From Deltaproteobacteria bacterium (lineage in GTDB: Bacteria > Myxococcota_A > UBA9042 > PHBI01), in contig JACKFA010000002.1 in assembly GCA_020632715.1 (NCBI GenBank), positions 1,168,501 to 1,232,500 of the forward strand: a DNA stretch of 64,000 bases, given 5' to 3'. Shown piece after piece: positions 17,096 through 28,258 of the stretch (positions are counted from its first letter, which is position 1; each line of letters starts with the position of its first letter). The notes beneath the pieces are model-generated. The model had not been told where the DNA came from, ran no database searches, and saw only the letters and a program-made list of their open reading frames with translations. Made by a program: the position numbers and the translations under genes.

Positions 17096-19304
17096 CCGAG
17101 TTGATCGCCGCGAGCAGCGCCGAGTCGTCGGCCGTCGGGGCCGCGAGCCCCTCGAAGTGGGCCTTCAGATCGCGCAGCAGGTCGACCGCGCCCGGCACGT
17201 TCGCCGTCGGGAGCTTCTGGATGATCGTCGCCTTCACGGCGCTCGCCTGCTCCGGGTCGGTGACGAGGTCGAAGAACGACCCCATGAGCCCCGCGGCCTG
17301 CGTGTCGTCGAGCGCGGGGAAGTCCCGCCAGACGTTGCCCTGGTAGGTCTGCACCTGGTGGCGCGTGTACAGCAGGTAGAGGGCGTACTGGCTCCGGAGG
17401 TAGCTGTGCCGCGCGCACGGCGCCTCGCAGACGACGCGGTCGACGAGGTCGTCGTAGACGCTCGCGGTGATCTCCGGGTCCCACGCCTCGTAGTCCGTGT
17501 TCATGAAGTCGCGGAGGCGCGTGAAGATGCTGCCCCAGTCCTCGTCGCGCGACGCCCCGGAGAGCTCCGAGCTCGGCGCCTCCGGCGGGTGCTCGGCCTC
17601 GAGCGCGTCGAGCACGCCCTGCCAGTAGGTGACCGGGTGGCCGAAGTCCCACGGGGCGCAGCCGGGGTCGAGCTCGGTGTCCTCGTCGGTGCAGAAGAGG
17701 TCGTCGGTCTCCTCGGGGCCGTCGCCGTAGGCGTAGCGCATGGCGTCGATGTCGTAGCGACCGGGGCCGACCATCCCGACGACGTAGTCCATCGTCGAGG
17801 AGGACGTGTCGCCGTCGTTCGTGTGGTCGCTGTCGATGGAGCCCTTGAAGTTGTGGCGGAGCCCGAGGTGGTGGCCGATCTCGTGCACGAGGAAGTCCGT
17901 CACGATGGACTGCGCGATCTCCTCGCGGCTCGCGTCGAGGCCGACCTGCTGCCAGGTGCGCCGCACGACCTCGCCGTTCAGCGGGCGCTTCACGAACGCC
18001 CGCGCCCGGAGCGCGCCGCGCTTCGCCGCCTCACGCCGCGCCGCGGCCGCGGCCTTCGTGCCGGCGCGGTCGAAGAACGCCTGGCGGCCCTGGAACTCCG
18101 GCGTCGGCGGCGCGGGCGGGAGCACGTGCGCGGCGACGTCGGGGTGCTTGTCGTAGAAGCGCGTGTAGCTGTCGACGAGGCTGTCGATGTCGCCGAACCA
18201 CATGATGATGAGGTTCTGCACGACCTCGCCGGTGGACGGATCCTCGCCGAAGGGGGCCATGGCGCCGCCGGAGTCGGTCTCGTCCCAGATCACGAAGTGG
18301 TAGCGCGGATCCCAGGCGATCATGTCCGGGGTCGCGCGCTCGAGGCGGAACGGCCGGATGCCGGTGATGGGCTCGAGCACGTCGTTCCACGAGTCGAACG
18401 CGGCGCGCGCGGCCTCGACGTAGACCTCGGGGAAGTTCGTCGTGACGTAGTAGGTCTGCCGCCCGTCGGCGCCGCCGTCGTCGACCCCGGAGAGGCGGTC
18501 GAGGAGCTCGTCGGCCTGGCGGCCGCCCGACATGAAGAACCCGAAGGGCACGTTCGCGTCGACCGCGCGCGGCGCGAAGTTGCCGGACGCCGACTGGTGG
18601 CGGAGGTAGGGCACGTCGAGGCCCTGCGCGTTCCGCGGGAGCCAGTTCGGGCAGCTCCCGACGCGGGAGAAGGTCTCGTCGACCGGCCACGTGAAGAGGC
18701 CGTCGGCGAAGACGGGGTCGCCGGCGAGCGTGTATCCGGACGCCTCGTAGGAGCAGCCGTTGAAGATCTCGATGGCGAGGTCCACGGCGGGCTTCTTCAT
18801 GTCGACGGTGACCTGCCCGTCGGCGACGGTCGCCGGGAAGCTCATCAGGATCGCGCTGTCGCCGGGGACGACCGCGCCCGCGTCGGCGTCGTAGGCGCGC
18901 GCGACGAGGTGGCCCCCCTCCATGACGAGCCGCGCCTCCGTGGGCGCGATGCCGATGCCCGTGCTGCCGAGCCCGGCGAGGAGCCCGTTCGGGTCGGCGC
19001 CGATGCCGAAGAGCCAGCGGTCCTCGAGGTAGGCGGCGTCGAAGGTCACGCTCGTGCCGCTGGTCACGCCGCCCGCGAGCGCCGGGGCCGGCGGGAGGAC
19101 CGGCGGCGCCTCGGCCGGCTCGAACGTCGTCGTGCCCGTCACCGGCTCGGCCTTCGGGAGCTCGGGCGTCACCGGGGTCTCGGTGTTCGGGTCGGTCGGG
19201 GTCTTGTCGACGAGGCCGCCCTTCTCGCCGCCGTCGGTGCAGGCGGTCACGGGGAGGGCGAGGAGGAGCGACAGGCTGAGGAACCGGAGGGCACGCATAC
19301 GCAT
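17082..19304 (-). CDS. Zinc-dependent metzincin metalloprotease lipoprotein
   Basis: 740 residues from the ATG at 19302-19304, with AAGGAG upstream; the frame continues further but lacks a signal there. The signal peptide has a lipobox LPVTAC. The zinc site is the full metzincin HExxHxxGxxH (HEIGHHLGLRH), followed by STMDYVVGM as the Met-turn. Around it are features of the DUF5117/DUF4953-like 'zinc-dependent metalloprotease' group. The product is likely exported and anchored in the outer membrane, acting on extracellular or periplasmic protein. It is divergent from the m5C methyltransferase gene. Confidence 0.85.
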   Translation of the reverse strand: MRMRALRFLSLSLLLALPVTACTDGGEKGGLVDKTPTDPNTETPVTPELPKAEPVTGTTTFEPAEAPPVLPPAPALAGGVTSGTSVTFDAAYLEDRWLFGIGADPNGLLAGLGSTGIGIAPTEARLVMEGGHLVARAYDADAGAVVPGDSAILMSFPATVADGQVTVDMKKPAVDLAIEIFNGCSYEASGYTLAGDPVFADGLFTWPVDETFSRVGSCPNWLPRNAQGLDVPYLRHQSASGNFAPRAVDANVPFGFFMSGGRQADELLDRLSGVDDGGADGRQTYYVTTNFPEVYVEAARAAFDSWNDVLEPITGIRPFRLERATPDMIAWDPRYHFVIWDETDSGGAMAPFGEDPSTGEVVQNLIIMWFGDIDSLVDSYTRFYDKHPDVAAHVLPPAPPTPEFQGRQAFFDRAGTKAAAAARREAAKRGALRARAFVKRPLNGEVVRRTWQQVGLDASREEIAQSIVTDFLVHEIGHHLGLRHNFKGSIDSDHTNDGDTSSSTMDYVVGMVGPGRYDIDAMRYAYGDGPEETDDLFCTDEDTELDPGCAPWDFGHPVTYWQGVLDALEAEHPPEAPSSELSGASRDEDWGSIFTRLRDFMNTDYEAWDPEITASVYDDLVDRVVCEAPCARHSYLRSQYALYLLYTRHQVQTYQGNVWRDFPALDDTQAAGLMGSFFDLVTDPEQASAVKATIIQKLPTANVPGAVDLLRDLKAHFEGLAAPTADDSALLAAINSALGG

Positions 19305-19473
19305 CGTTTCTTCGTCTCCTTCGAAGCCGGAGCAGGCTATCACGTCCGCGGCGGGCGTCCTCGCCACCCGCCGCGCGCGGCGGTTCATTCTTCCGAACCC
19401 GCACCCGTCATCAGCGGGGCGCGCCGTGGTCACGAGGGTTGCCTCCGCGGCTCGCGTGTGCGTTTCTCCGCCC

Positions 19474-20529
19474 GTGACCGGCACGATCCCCGACGGCGCG
19501 CCCGGCGCGCAGCCCGCGCCCTCCGACGCCGCCGAGGGCCTCGAGCGCTACGCGCCCCTCGTCGACGACGTCGACGCCTTCCTCGCCGCCTGCGAGCGCC
19601 CGCTCCCGCGCGTCGCCTGGGCGAACCCGCTCCGCGGCGATCCCGAGGTCACGGCGCGGCGGATCCTCGCGCGCTGCCCCGAGGCCACGCCGGTTCCCTG
19701 GTGGCCGCACGCCTACCGCCTGCCCGACGGCGTCATGCCCGGGAACTGGCTCGAGTTCATGCTCGGCCTCATCCACGTGCAGGAGGAGGCGACGCTCTGG
19801 CCGGCCGCGCTCGTCGGCGCCGCGCCGGGCGACCGCGTGCTCGACCTGTGCGCGGCCCCGGGCAACAAGACCGCGCTCATCGCCGCGCAGATGGGCGACC
19901 GCGGGCTCCTCGTCGCGAACGAGAAGAACCGCGGGCGCCTCTCGCAGCTGCGCTTCAACCTCGAGCGCCTCGGCGTCACCTGCGCGGCGGTCAGCAACGT
20001 CGACGGCCGGCGCCTCCCGGCGGGCGCCCCGCGCGACTTCGACCACGCCCTCGTCGACGCCCCGTGCAGCTGCGAGGGGACGACGCGCAAGCTCCGCCGC
20101 CGCGCCGCCCCGGCGGACGGGCAGGGCGGCGAGGACACCGCGCCCGCCGAGGTCCGCGAGGCCAGGACGCCCACGCGCCCGACGCGCCCGCGCCGGTCGG
20201 CGGAGACGACCCCCGGGTTCCGGAAGGCCATCCAGGCGATCCAGATCGGCCTCCTGCGGAAGGCGATCGCCCGCGTCCGCCCTGGCGGTACCGTCATCTA
20301 CGCGACCTGCACCTACGCGCCCGAGGAGAACGAGCGCGTGCTGCACGCCATCGACCCCGCGGTCGCCGCGATCGAGCCGCTCACGGCGCCGCCCGGCGCC
20401 CCGCTCGCGCCCGGCGTCCGCAGCTGGGGCGGGGTCGAGTTCCGGTCGGACGTCGTCCACGCGGCGCGCTTCTGGCCCCACCATCACGACACCGGAGGCT
20501 TCTTCGTTGCGCGTCTCCGAGTCCTTTGA
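19474..20529 (+). CDS. RsmB/RsmF-family RNA (cytosine-C5) methyltransferase
   Basis: 351 residues from the GTG at 19474; another GTG at 19426 is possible, and neither has a clear ribosome site. The catalytic core is intact: SAM motif VLDLCAAPGNKTALIAAQMG, motif IV DAPCSCEGT with the release cysteine, and motif VI YATCTYAPEENE with the nucleophile cysteine. An Arg/Pro/Thr-rich insert of about 45 residues separates motif IV from the next helix. The protein stops just after the FFVARL strand and lacks the C-terminal PUA domain of RsmF; that piece appears to be the next, overlapping gene. Confidence 0.88.
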   Translation: MTGTIPDGAPGAQPAPSDAAEGLERYAPLVDDVDAFLAACERPLPRVAWANPLRGDPEVTARRILARCPEATPVPWWPHAYRLPDGVMPGNWLEFMLGLIHVQEEATLWPAALVGAAPGDRVLDLCAAPGNKTALIAAQMGDRGLLVANEKNRGRLSQLRFNLERLGVTCAAVSNVDGRRLPAGAPRDFDHALVDAPCSCEGTTRKLRRRAAPADGQGGEDTAPAEVREARTPTRPTRPRRSAETTPGFRKAIQAIQIGLLRKAIARVRPGGTVIYATCTYAPEENERVLHAIDPAVAAIEPLTAPPGAPLAPGVRSWGGVEFRSDVVHAARFWPHHHDTGGFFVARLRVL

Positions 20530-20983
20530 GCTCCACCCCGGCGCGGACGCGCTGCTCGCCTGGATCGGCGAGCACTTCGGCGTCCCGCTCGCCGTCTTCG
20601 CGGGGCACCGCGTCTGGCGCAAGATCCCGAGCGCGACGCTCTGGATCGCCGCCGCGGGCGTCGAGCCCGTCGCGGGCCTCCCCTACGAGGTCGTCGGGAT
20701 CCGCCTCCAGCGCAACGACGCCTCCTTCGGGCAGGTCTCGAACGCGTTCGTCCGGCGCTTCCTGAACGGCGCCACGCGCCACGTCCTCGACCTCGACGGC
20801 GACGCCCTCGAGCGCTTCCTCGTCGGCGACCCGGGCGCCCTCGAGCCCGCGCCGCGGAACGGCTACTACGTCGTCCGCGCCGCCGGGGAGGCGCTCGGCC
20901 GGGGCCGCGTCCACGACGGCGTGCTCCACTCGGAGCTCCCGAAGGAGGAGCGGCGGAGCGCGCGCGCGGCGGCCGCTGGTTGA
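20507..20983 (+). CDS. Stand-alone PUA-like RNA-binding protein, partner of the upstream methyltransferase
   Basis: 158 residues starting at TTG 20507, with GGAGG at 20494-20498 eight bases upstream; the start lies 23 bases inside the methyltransferase gene in another frame. The C-terminal segment GYYVVRAAGEALGRGRV...LHSELPKEERR resembles the PUA/RsmF C-terminal domain that binds rRNA. The N-terminal part (DALLAWIGEHFGVPLAVFAGHRVWRK) is typical of archaeal-type PUA proteins. It most likely works in trans with the methyltransferase that lacks this domain. Product family by resemblance only. Confidence 0.7.
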   Translation: MRVSESFELHPGADALLAWIGEHFGVPLAVFAGHRVWRKIPSATLWIAAAGVEPVAGLPYEVVGIRLQRNDASFGQVSNAFVRRFLNGATRHVLDLDGDALERFLVGDPGALEPAPRNGYYVVRAAGEALGRGRVHDGVLHSELPKEERRSARAAAAG

Positions 20984-21033
20984 ATTTCGGCCCGGCCTGG
21001 CCAATGCTAGGCGCCGGCCGGGAGGAGACGTCG

Positions 21034-22971
<1,938 letters not shown>

Positions 22972-22986
22972 GCGAGGACGACAGCG

Positions 22987-24699
22987 ATGGCCGACGAGAG
23001 CGACGCGACCGCGGGGAGCGGCGGCGGGAACGTGCACAGCCGGACGGTGACCGAGGGGGACACGCGGGCGCCGAACCGGGCGATGCTGCGCGCGGTGGGC
23101 TTTCGGGACGGCGACTTCGGCAAGCCCATCGTGGGGCTCTCGAACTCGCACAGCACGATCACCCCGTGCAACGCCGGGTTGAACCGGCTCGCGGCGGCCG
23201 CTGAGCAGGCGATCCGCGAGGCCGGCGGGATGCCGCAGACCTTCGGCACGATCACGGTGAGCGACGGGATCTCGATGGGCACGGAGGGCATGAAGTGCTC
23301 GCTCGTGTCGCGCGAGGTCATCGGCGACTCCATCGAGACCGTGTGCCGCGCGCAGAGCCACGACGGCGTGCTCGCGGTCGGCGGCTGCGACAAGAACATG
23401 CCGGGCGCGCTCATCGCGATGGCGCGGCTCGATCTGCCCGCGGTCTTCGTGTACGGCGGCACCATCAAGCCGGGCGTCCTCGACGGGCGCGAGATCGACC
23501 TCGCGAGCGCGTTCGAGGCGGTGGGGCAGCTCCAGGCGCAGAAGATCGACCGGGCGCAGCTCGGCGCGGTCGAGCGGCACGCGTGCCCCGGCGCGGGGTC
23601 GTGCGGCGGGATGTACACGGCGAACACGATGTCGTCGGTGATCGAGGCCATGGGGATGAGCATCCCCGGCTCGTCCACGATGCTCGCGGTGGACGACGAG
23701 ATCGTCGGGGCCGCGCGCGACGCGGGGACGGCGCTCATGGGGCTCGTGAAGCGCGGTGTCACCGCGCGGCAGATCCTCACGAAGGAGGCCTTCGAGAACG
23801 GGATCGCCGTCGCCATGGCGATCGGCGGCTCGACGAACGCGGTGCTCCACCTGCTCGCCATCGCGCACGCGGCCGAGGTGCCGCTCTCGCTCGACGACTT
23901 CCGCCGGATCCGCGAGCGCACGCCGCAGCTCTGCGACATGAAGCCGGCGGGGCGCCACGTCGTGGCGGCGCTGCACGCGGCCGGCGGGGTGCCCGTCGTG
24001 ATGCGGCAGCTCCTCGACGCGGGGCTCCTCCACGGCGACTGCCTCACGATCACCGGGAAGACCGTCGCGGAGAACCTCGCGGGGGCGCCGGCGCAGCCGG
24101 ACCCCGGGCAGACCGTGATCTTCCCGGTGTCGAAGCCCCACTATCCGCAGGGGCACCTCGTGATCCTCGGCGGGAGCCTCGCGCCCGACGGCGCGGTCGC
24201 GAAGACGAGCGGGCCGGATCCCATCGTCCACCGCGGGCCGGCGCGCGTGTTCGACGGTGAGGAGGCCGCGATGGCCGCGATCCTCGGCCGCCGGGTGGCC
24301 GCGGGCGACGTGGTCGTCATCCGCTACGAGGGGCCGAAGGGCGGACCGGGGATGCGCGAGATGCTCGGCCCGACGAGCGCGCTCGTGGGCGAGGGGCTGA
24401 GCGGCAAGGTCGCGCTCATCACGGACGGGCGCTTCTCGGGGGCGACCCACGGGCGCGTCGTCGGGCACGTGGCGCCCGAGGCGCAGGTGGGCGGGCCGAT
24501 CGCGCTCGTCGAGGACGGCGACGTCGTCGTGCTCGACACGGCGCGCGGCGTGCTCGACGTGGAGGTCGACGAGGCCACGCTCGCGGCGCGCCGGGCGGCC
24601 TGGAGCCCGCCGCCGCCGAGGTACACCCGCGGGGTGCTCGCGAAGTTCGCGCGCCTCGTGTCATCGGCGTCGCTCGGCGCCGTGACGGATCGCGACTAG
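22987..24699 (+). CDS. ilvD: Dihydroxy-acid dehydratase
   Basis: 570 residues, normal length. It catalyses the dehydration of 2,3-dihydroxy-isovalerate and 2,3-dihydroxy-3-methylvalerate in valine/isoleucine synthesis. The iron-sulfur ligands and active-site blocks are present: HSTITPCN, VGGCDKNMPGA, HACPGAGSCGGMYTANTM, and near the end LITDGRFSGATHG. It follows the OmpA gene after 15 bp with GAGGA before the ATG, but the two products have no obvious common role. No other ilv gene is in the window. Confidence 0.96.
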   Translation: MADESDATAGSGGGNVHSRTVTEGDTRAPNRAMLRAVGFRDGDFGKPIVGLSNSHSTITPCNAGLNRLAAAAEQAIREAGGMPQTFGTITVSDGISMGTEGMKCSLVSREVIGDSIETVCRAQSHDGVLAVGGCDKNMPGALIAMARLDLPAVFVYGGTIKPGVLDGREIDLASAFEAVGQLQAQKIDRAQLGAVERHACPGAGSCGGMYTANTMSSVIEAMGMSIPGSSTMLAVDDEIVGAARDAGTALMGLVKRGVTARQILTKEAFENGIAVAMAIGGSTNAVLHLLAIAHAAEVPLSLDDFRRIRERTPQLCDMKPAGRHVVAALHAAGGVPVVMRQLLDAGLLHGDCLTITGKTVAENLAGAPAQPDPGQTVIFPVSKPHYPQGHLVILGGSLAPDGAVAKTSGPDPIVHRGPARVFDGEEAAMAAILGRRVAAGDVVVIRYEGPKGGPGMREMLGPTSALVGEGLSGKVALITDGRFSGATHGRVVGHVAPEAQVGGPIALVEDGDVVVLDTARGVLDVEVDEATLAARRAAWSPPPPRYTRGVLAKFARLVSSASLGAVTDRD

Positions 24700-24777
24700 C
24701 GAGAAGCCCGCGGGTGACGCGGTGCGTCATGGCGCCGGGACGCGACAGCCACCAAGAGAAGAACTCTCGAGACGAGG

Positions 24778-25590
24778 ATGATGACGATGCAGACGAAGAC
24801 CCTCCTGCTCGCGCTGACGCTGGCGCTGGTGTCGATGCTGACGGCCTGCGGCGGCGGGCTCAGCTACACGGTCGACGAGGACGAGGTGAAGGGGCTCTCC
24901 GGGGAGCCGGCCGAGCGCGTGAAGGCGTCGCGGGCGGAGGTCGCGCAGGCGCGCGCCGTGGTCGAGGACGCGAAGAAGGAGCAGAAGGAGAGCGAGAAGC
25001 GGGTCGACACGATGGAGAAGTCGGTCGACAAGGCCGGCGACGCCATCGACAAGGCCGAGTCCAAGGTCGACAAGGCCGAGACGGGCCTCGACGACGCGAT
25101 GGAGAAGGCGGAGCAGAAGCGCGACAAGGCGATCGAGCAGGCGAAGGCGACGTACGAGAAGGAGGTCGCGGACGCGAAGACGAAGTTCGGCGCCGAGATG
25201 AAGACCGGCAACGCCGAGGCGGCGCTCGCGAAGAAGGACCTCTCGGTGAAGGAGGCGCAGCAGGAGTTCGAGGAGGCGCTCCTCGCCGAGCGCGAGGCGC
25301 GGCAGGAGGCCGCGAAGGCGAAGCTCGACGTGGCGCAGGCGAAGTACGAGCTGACGAAGTTCGACGCGGTCGTGGCCGCGAAGAGCAAGTCCGGGCCGTC
25401 GGTGACGGAGGATCGCCTGAACTTCCAGCAGCAGGTCACGGACTACGAGCGCGCGCTCCTCGAGAAGGAGCGGAACCTCTCGGAGCGCGAGAAGGCGACG
25501 GCGCGGAAGCGCGCCGCCTACGAGAAGCTCGCGCCGCCGCTGCCGAAGAAGGACGGCGACGCCCCGCAGGCCGACGAGAAGAAGGAGTAG
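24778..25590 (+). CDS. Coiled-coil lipoprotein
   Basis: 270 residues, family not recognised. The signal peptide (LLLALTLALVSMLTACGGG) has a clear lipobox LTAC. The mature protein is almost entirely charged long helix, Lys/Glu/Ala-rich with heptads (KEQKESEKRVDTMEKSVDK, EKAEQKRDKAIEQAKATYEKE), like a Lpp- or TolA-style periplasmic rod. It probably spans or braces the periplasm; no enzymatic motif. Transcribed in the same direction as the GNAT gene 62 bp downstream. Confidence 0.75.
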   Translation: MMTMQTKTLLLALTLALVSMLTACGGGLSYTVDEDEVKGLSGEPAERVKASRAEVAQARAVVEDAKKEQKESEKRVDTMEKSVDKAGDAIDKAESKVDKAETGLDDAMEKAEQKRDKAIEQAKATYEKEVADAKTKFGAEMKTGNAEAALAKKDLSVKEAQQEFEEALLAEREARQEAAKAKLDVAQAKYELTKFDAVVAAKSKSGPSVTEDRLNFQQQVTDYERALLEKERNLSEREKATARKRAAYEKLAPPLPKKDGDAPQADEKKE

Positions 25591-25652
25591 GCGCTGCCTC
25601 GATGATCGAGGGTCGCAGCCGATTCGGGACCCGACGGCGGAGGGACTTCGCG

Positions 25653-26225
25653 ATGCTCGTGCTCGATCTCACGCCGTTCCCCGTGCTCACGACGGAGCGC
25701 CTCGTCCTCCGCGAGCCGACGCTCGACGACGTCGACGCGCTCTTCGCGATGCGGTCGGATCCCGAGGTCGCGCGCTACACGGGGAAGCACCCGGACACCG
25801 ATCGCGAGGTCGTGCGCGCCCTCATCGAGACGATGCGCGCGCGGAACGCGGCCAACACGTCGGTCCAGCGCGCGGTCGCGCTGCGCGAGGCGCCGGACGT
25901 GCTCATCGGCGTGTGCGGCCTCTGGCAGACGAAGCTCGAGCACTACCGCGGCGAGCTCGGCTACTCGCTCGCGCGCGCCCACTGGGGGCGCGGCTACGCG
26001 CGCGAGGCGGTCGCGGCCACCGTGGCGCACGCGTTCGACGTGCTCGGGTTCCACAGCGTCGAGGCGGTGGTCGCGCCCGGGAACGCCGCGTCCATCAGGG
26101 TCCTCGAGGTGTGCGGCTTCGTCCGCGAGGCCTACTTCCGGGAGGACTTCTTCTTCGACGGGAAGTTCGAGGACAGCGCGGTCTACGGCCGCCTGACGCC
26201 CCACCGCGGCGCCTTGGGCGCGTGA
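25653..26225 (+). CDS. GNAT-family N-acetyltransferase, RimJ/RimL type
   Basis: 190 residues from the ATG at 25653, with GGAGGG eight bases upstream; an earlier in-frame ATG at 25602 lacks one. The RimJ/L pattern is clear: TERLVLREPTLDDVDALFAM at the start, ELGYSLARAHWGRGYAREAV as the acetyl-CoA loop (motif A, Q/RxxGxG/A) and AVVAPGNAASIRVLEVCGF at the end. It acetylates an N-terminus or small amine; the target is unknown. Confidence 0.88.
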   Translation: MLVLDLTPFPVLTTERLVLREPTLDDVDALFAMRSDPEVARYTGKHPDTDREVVRALIETMRARNAANTSVQRAVALREAPDVLIGVCGLWQTKLEHYRGELGYSLARAHWGRGYAREAVAATVAHAFDVLGFHSVEAVVAPGNAASIRVLEVCGFVREAYFREDFFFDGKFEDSAVYGRLTPHRGALGA

Positions 26226-26275
26226 CGATCGGGCTCGCGTCGAGCGGGCCGGGCGAGTAAGGTCCGCGGCTCGTC

Positions 26276-28207
26276 ATGCACGTCGATCCCACCGAGCTCG
26301 CCGCCCGCAGTGCCCGCCTCGACCACGCGGCGGCCGCGCTGAAAGCCCACTTCGTCGGCATCGACGCGGTCATCGACGACCTCGTCCGCGCCGTGCGCGT
26401 CTGGTACCTGATGCCGGAGGTGCTGTCGCGGCCGGTGGTCGTGTGTCTCTGGGGGATGACGGGGGTCGGGAAGACCGACCTCGTGCGGCGGCTCGTGCGC
26501 GAGCTCGCGCTCGACCAGCGCTTCGTCGAGATCGAGCCGAGCCACGCGGACGAGTCGCGCTGGATCCGCAGCGTGCGCGAGGCGTTCTCGCTGAACGGCA
26601 TCGACGACGGCGAGCCGGCGGTCGTGCTCTTCGACGAGGTGCAGCGCTTCAACACGCTCGACCACGAGGGGCTCCCCATCCAGCGGACGCAGTTCGGCGA
26701 CCTCTGGGAGCTCCTTTCCGACGGGCGCCTCTCGCGGCGCGATCGCTCCGATCTCGACTCGTTCCTCGCCGAGCTGTCGTTCGACGCCCGGGCGCACGCG
26801 CGCCGAAAGGAGAGCGGCGACAGCGACGCCGACGACATCCTCGTGCCGAGCAGCTACGAGGCGATGCAGTTCCGGCGGCACGCGAACGCGGCGCTCGACG
26901 CCGAGGGGCTCCTCGGGCTCGACAAGCGGGTGATGCTCGAGCGGCTCCGCGAGCACGCCCGGAGCGGGGCGCTCTACGCGCCGGTCGACCACTCGAAGAC
27001 GCTCGTCATCGTGAGCGGCAACCTCGACGACGTCTTCGAGCCGGCGCGCGCCGTGGCGGAGGCGGACGTCGACGCCGACATCTTCCACGCGTTCGCCGAG
27101 CGCGTGACGATCATCGACGTGAAGCGCGCGCTCGCGCGGCGCTTCCGGCCGGAGCAGGTGGCGCGCTTCGGGAACGTGCACCTCGTCTACCCGAGCCTCC
27201 GGCGGGCGGACTTCGAGGCGCTCATCGCGCGGGAGCTCGGCCGGATCGCGGCGCGCACGCGCGAGCGCTTCGGCGTGGCGCTCGACGTCGGGGCGACCGT
27301 GAACGAGCTCGTCTACCGGAACGGCGTGTTCCCGGCGCAGGGCGTGCGGCCGGTGCTGTCGACGATCACCGACGTGGTCGAGGTGCCGCTCGCGGACCTC
27401 GTGTTCCGCGCGGTCGCGGGCGGTCACGAGCGCGTGGCGCTCGACTACGACGCGGTCCGGGGCGCGCTCGTCGCGGAGGTCGGGCCGGAGCGCGTGGAGC
27501 TCCCGTACGTCGGGCGCCTCGAGGACGCGCGGCGCCGCGCCGTGCGCGACGTGACCGCCAACGTCGCCGTGCACGAGGCCGGTCACGCCGTCGCCTACGT
27601 GGTCCTCTTCGGGCTCGCCCCGGTGCAGCTCACGGCGCGCGTGGCGTCGCGGGACGTCGGCGGCTTCACGTTCCCGCACGAGATGCACGACACGTTCGAC
27701 GCCGTGCGGCGGCAGGTCGCGGTGCTCCTCGCGGGGAAGGAGGCCGAGCAGCTCGTGTTCGGGCGCGACCTCGCGAGCACGGGCGACGGCGACGACCGGG
27801 CGCGCGCCACGGTGCTCCTCGCGGACGGGCTGCGCCGGCACGGCTTCGAGCCGGACTTCCAGGCGGCCTACGGGCTCGCGGAGCCGCACGACCTCGGCGC
27901 GGCCGGGACCGACGCGCGGATCGAGGCGGCGATGGCGCGGCTCGCGCGCTTCGCGGGCGAGATCCTCGCGGAGCGCCGGGAGCTCCTCGGGCAGCTCGCG
28001 CTGGCGCTCGAGGCCGCCGGGAGCCTCGACGCGGCGGCGATCGCGGCGCTCGCGCGGCGCCACGGCGTCGAGGCGGCCGTGGAGCCCGAGGGGTTCCTGG
28101 TGGTCCCGCCGTACCGCCGGCACCTCGCCGCCTTCGCCGGCGGCGCGGGTGGCGAGCGTGGCGATCACGACGGCGGCGACGGCGCGGACGCGGGACGTGA
28201 CGTGTAA
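26276..28207 (+). CDS. Soluble Clp/HslU-like AAA ATPase fused to an FtsH-type M41 zinc peptidase
   Basis: 643 residues. Residues 25-370 are a Clp/HslU-style AAA module (FVGIDAVIDDLVRAVR, Walker A GMTGVGKT at 60-67, Walker B AVVLFDEVQRF). Residues about 420-600 match peptidase family M41: zinc site His433-Glu-Ala-Gly-His437, then LLAGKEAEQLVFG and STGDGDDRARAT with a candidate third Asp ligand. Real FtsH has two N-terminal membrane helices and a different AAA module with the second region of homology; neither is seen here. It would be a cytosolic ATP-dependent protease. The C-terminal tail is Gly/Asp-rich. Start ATG at 26276 has only weak ribosome-site support. Confidence 0.8.
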   Translation: MHVDPTELAARSARLDHAAAALKAHFVGIDAVIDDLVRAVRVWYLMPEVLSRPVVVCLWGMTGVGKTDLVRRLVRELALDQRFVEIEPSHADESRWIRSVREAFSLNGIDDGEPAVVLFDEVQRFNTLDHEGLPIQRTQFGDLWELLSDGRLSRRDRSDLDSFLAELSFDARAHARRKESGDSDADDILVPSSYEAMQFRRHANAALDAEGLLGLDKRVMLERLREHARSGALYAPVDHSKTLVIVSGNLDDVFEPARAVAEADVDADIFHAFAERVTIIDVKRALARRFRPEQVARFGNVHLVYPSLRRADFEALIARELGRIAARTRERFGVALDVGATVNELVYRNGVFPAQGVRPVLSTITDVVEVPLADLVFRAVAGGHERVALDYDAVRGALVAEVGPERVELPYVGRLEDARRRAVRDVTANVAVHEAGHAVAYVVLFGLAPVQLTARVASRDVGGFTFPHEMHDTFDAVRRQVAVLLAGKEAEQLVFGRDLASTGDGDDRARATVLLADGLRRHGFEPDFQAAYGLAEPHDLGAAGTDARIEAAMARLARFAGEILAERRELLGQLALALEAAGSLDAAAIAALARRHGVEAAVEPEGFLVVPPYRRHLAAFAGGAGGERGDHDGGDGADAGRDV

Positions 28208-28229
28208 AGTGTATAGCGTCACTTGACAC
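28202..28229. promoter_or_regulatory. 28-bp palindromic operator of the reductase-MerR-diiron operon
   Basis: Two 10-bp arms, GTGTAAAGTG (28202-28211) and CACTTGACAC (28220-28229), are inverted repeats with one mismatch, separated by 8 bp. The right arm contains a TTGACA (28223-28228) that could be a -35 box, and the left arm covers the stop codon of the preceding gene. It lies 30 bp before the first ATG of an operon containing a MerR regulator, so autoregulation is the natural guess. Confidence 0.65.
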
Positions 28230-28258
28230 TTCTCGGGTGGGTCCGGCACGCTGCGATC

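Noticed and set aside
17157..20765. 1202-residue plus-strand frame over the metalloprotease and methyltransferase
   Set aside because: It crosses two well-supported genes and has no recognisable domain.
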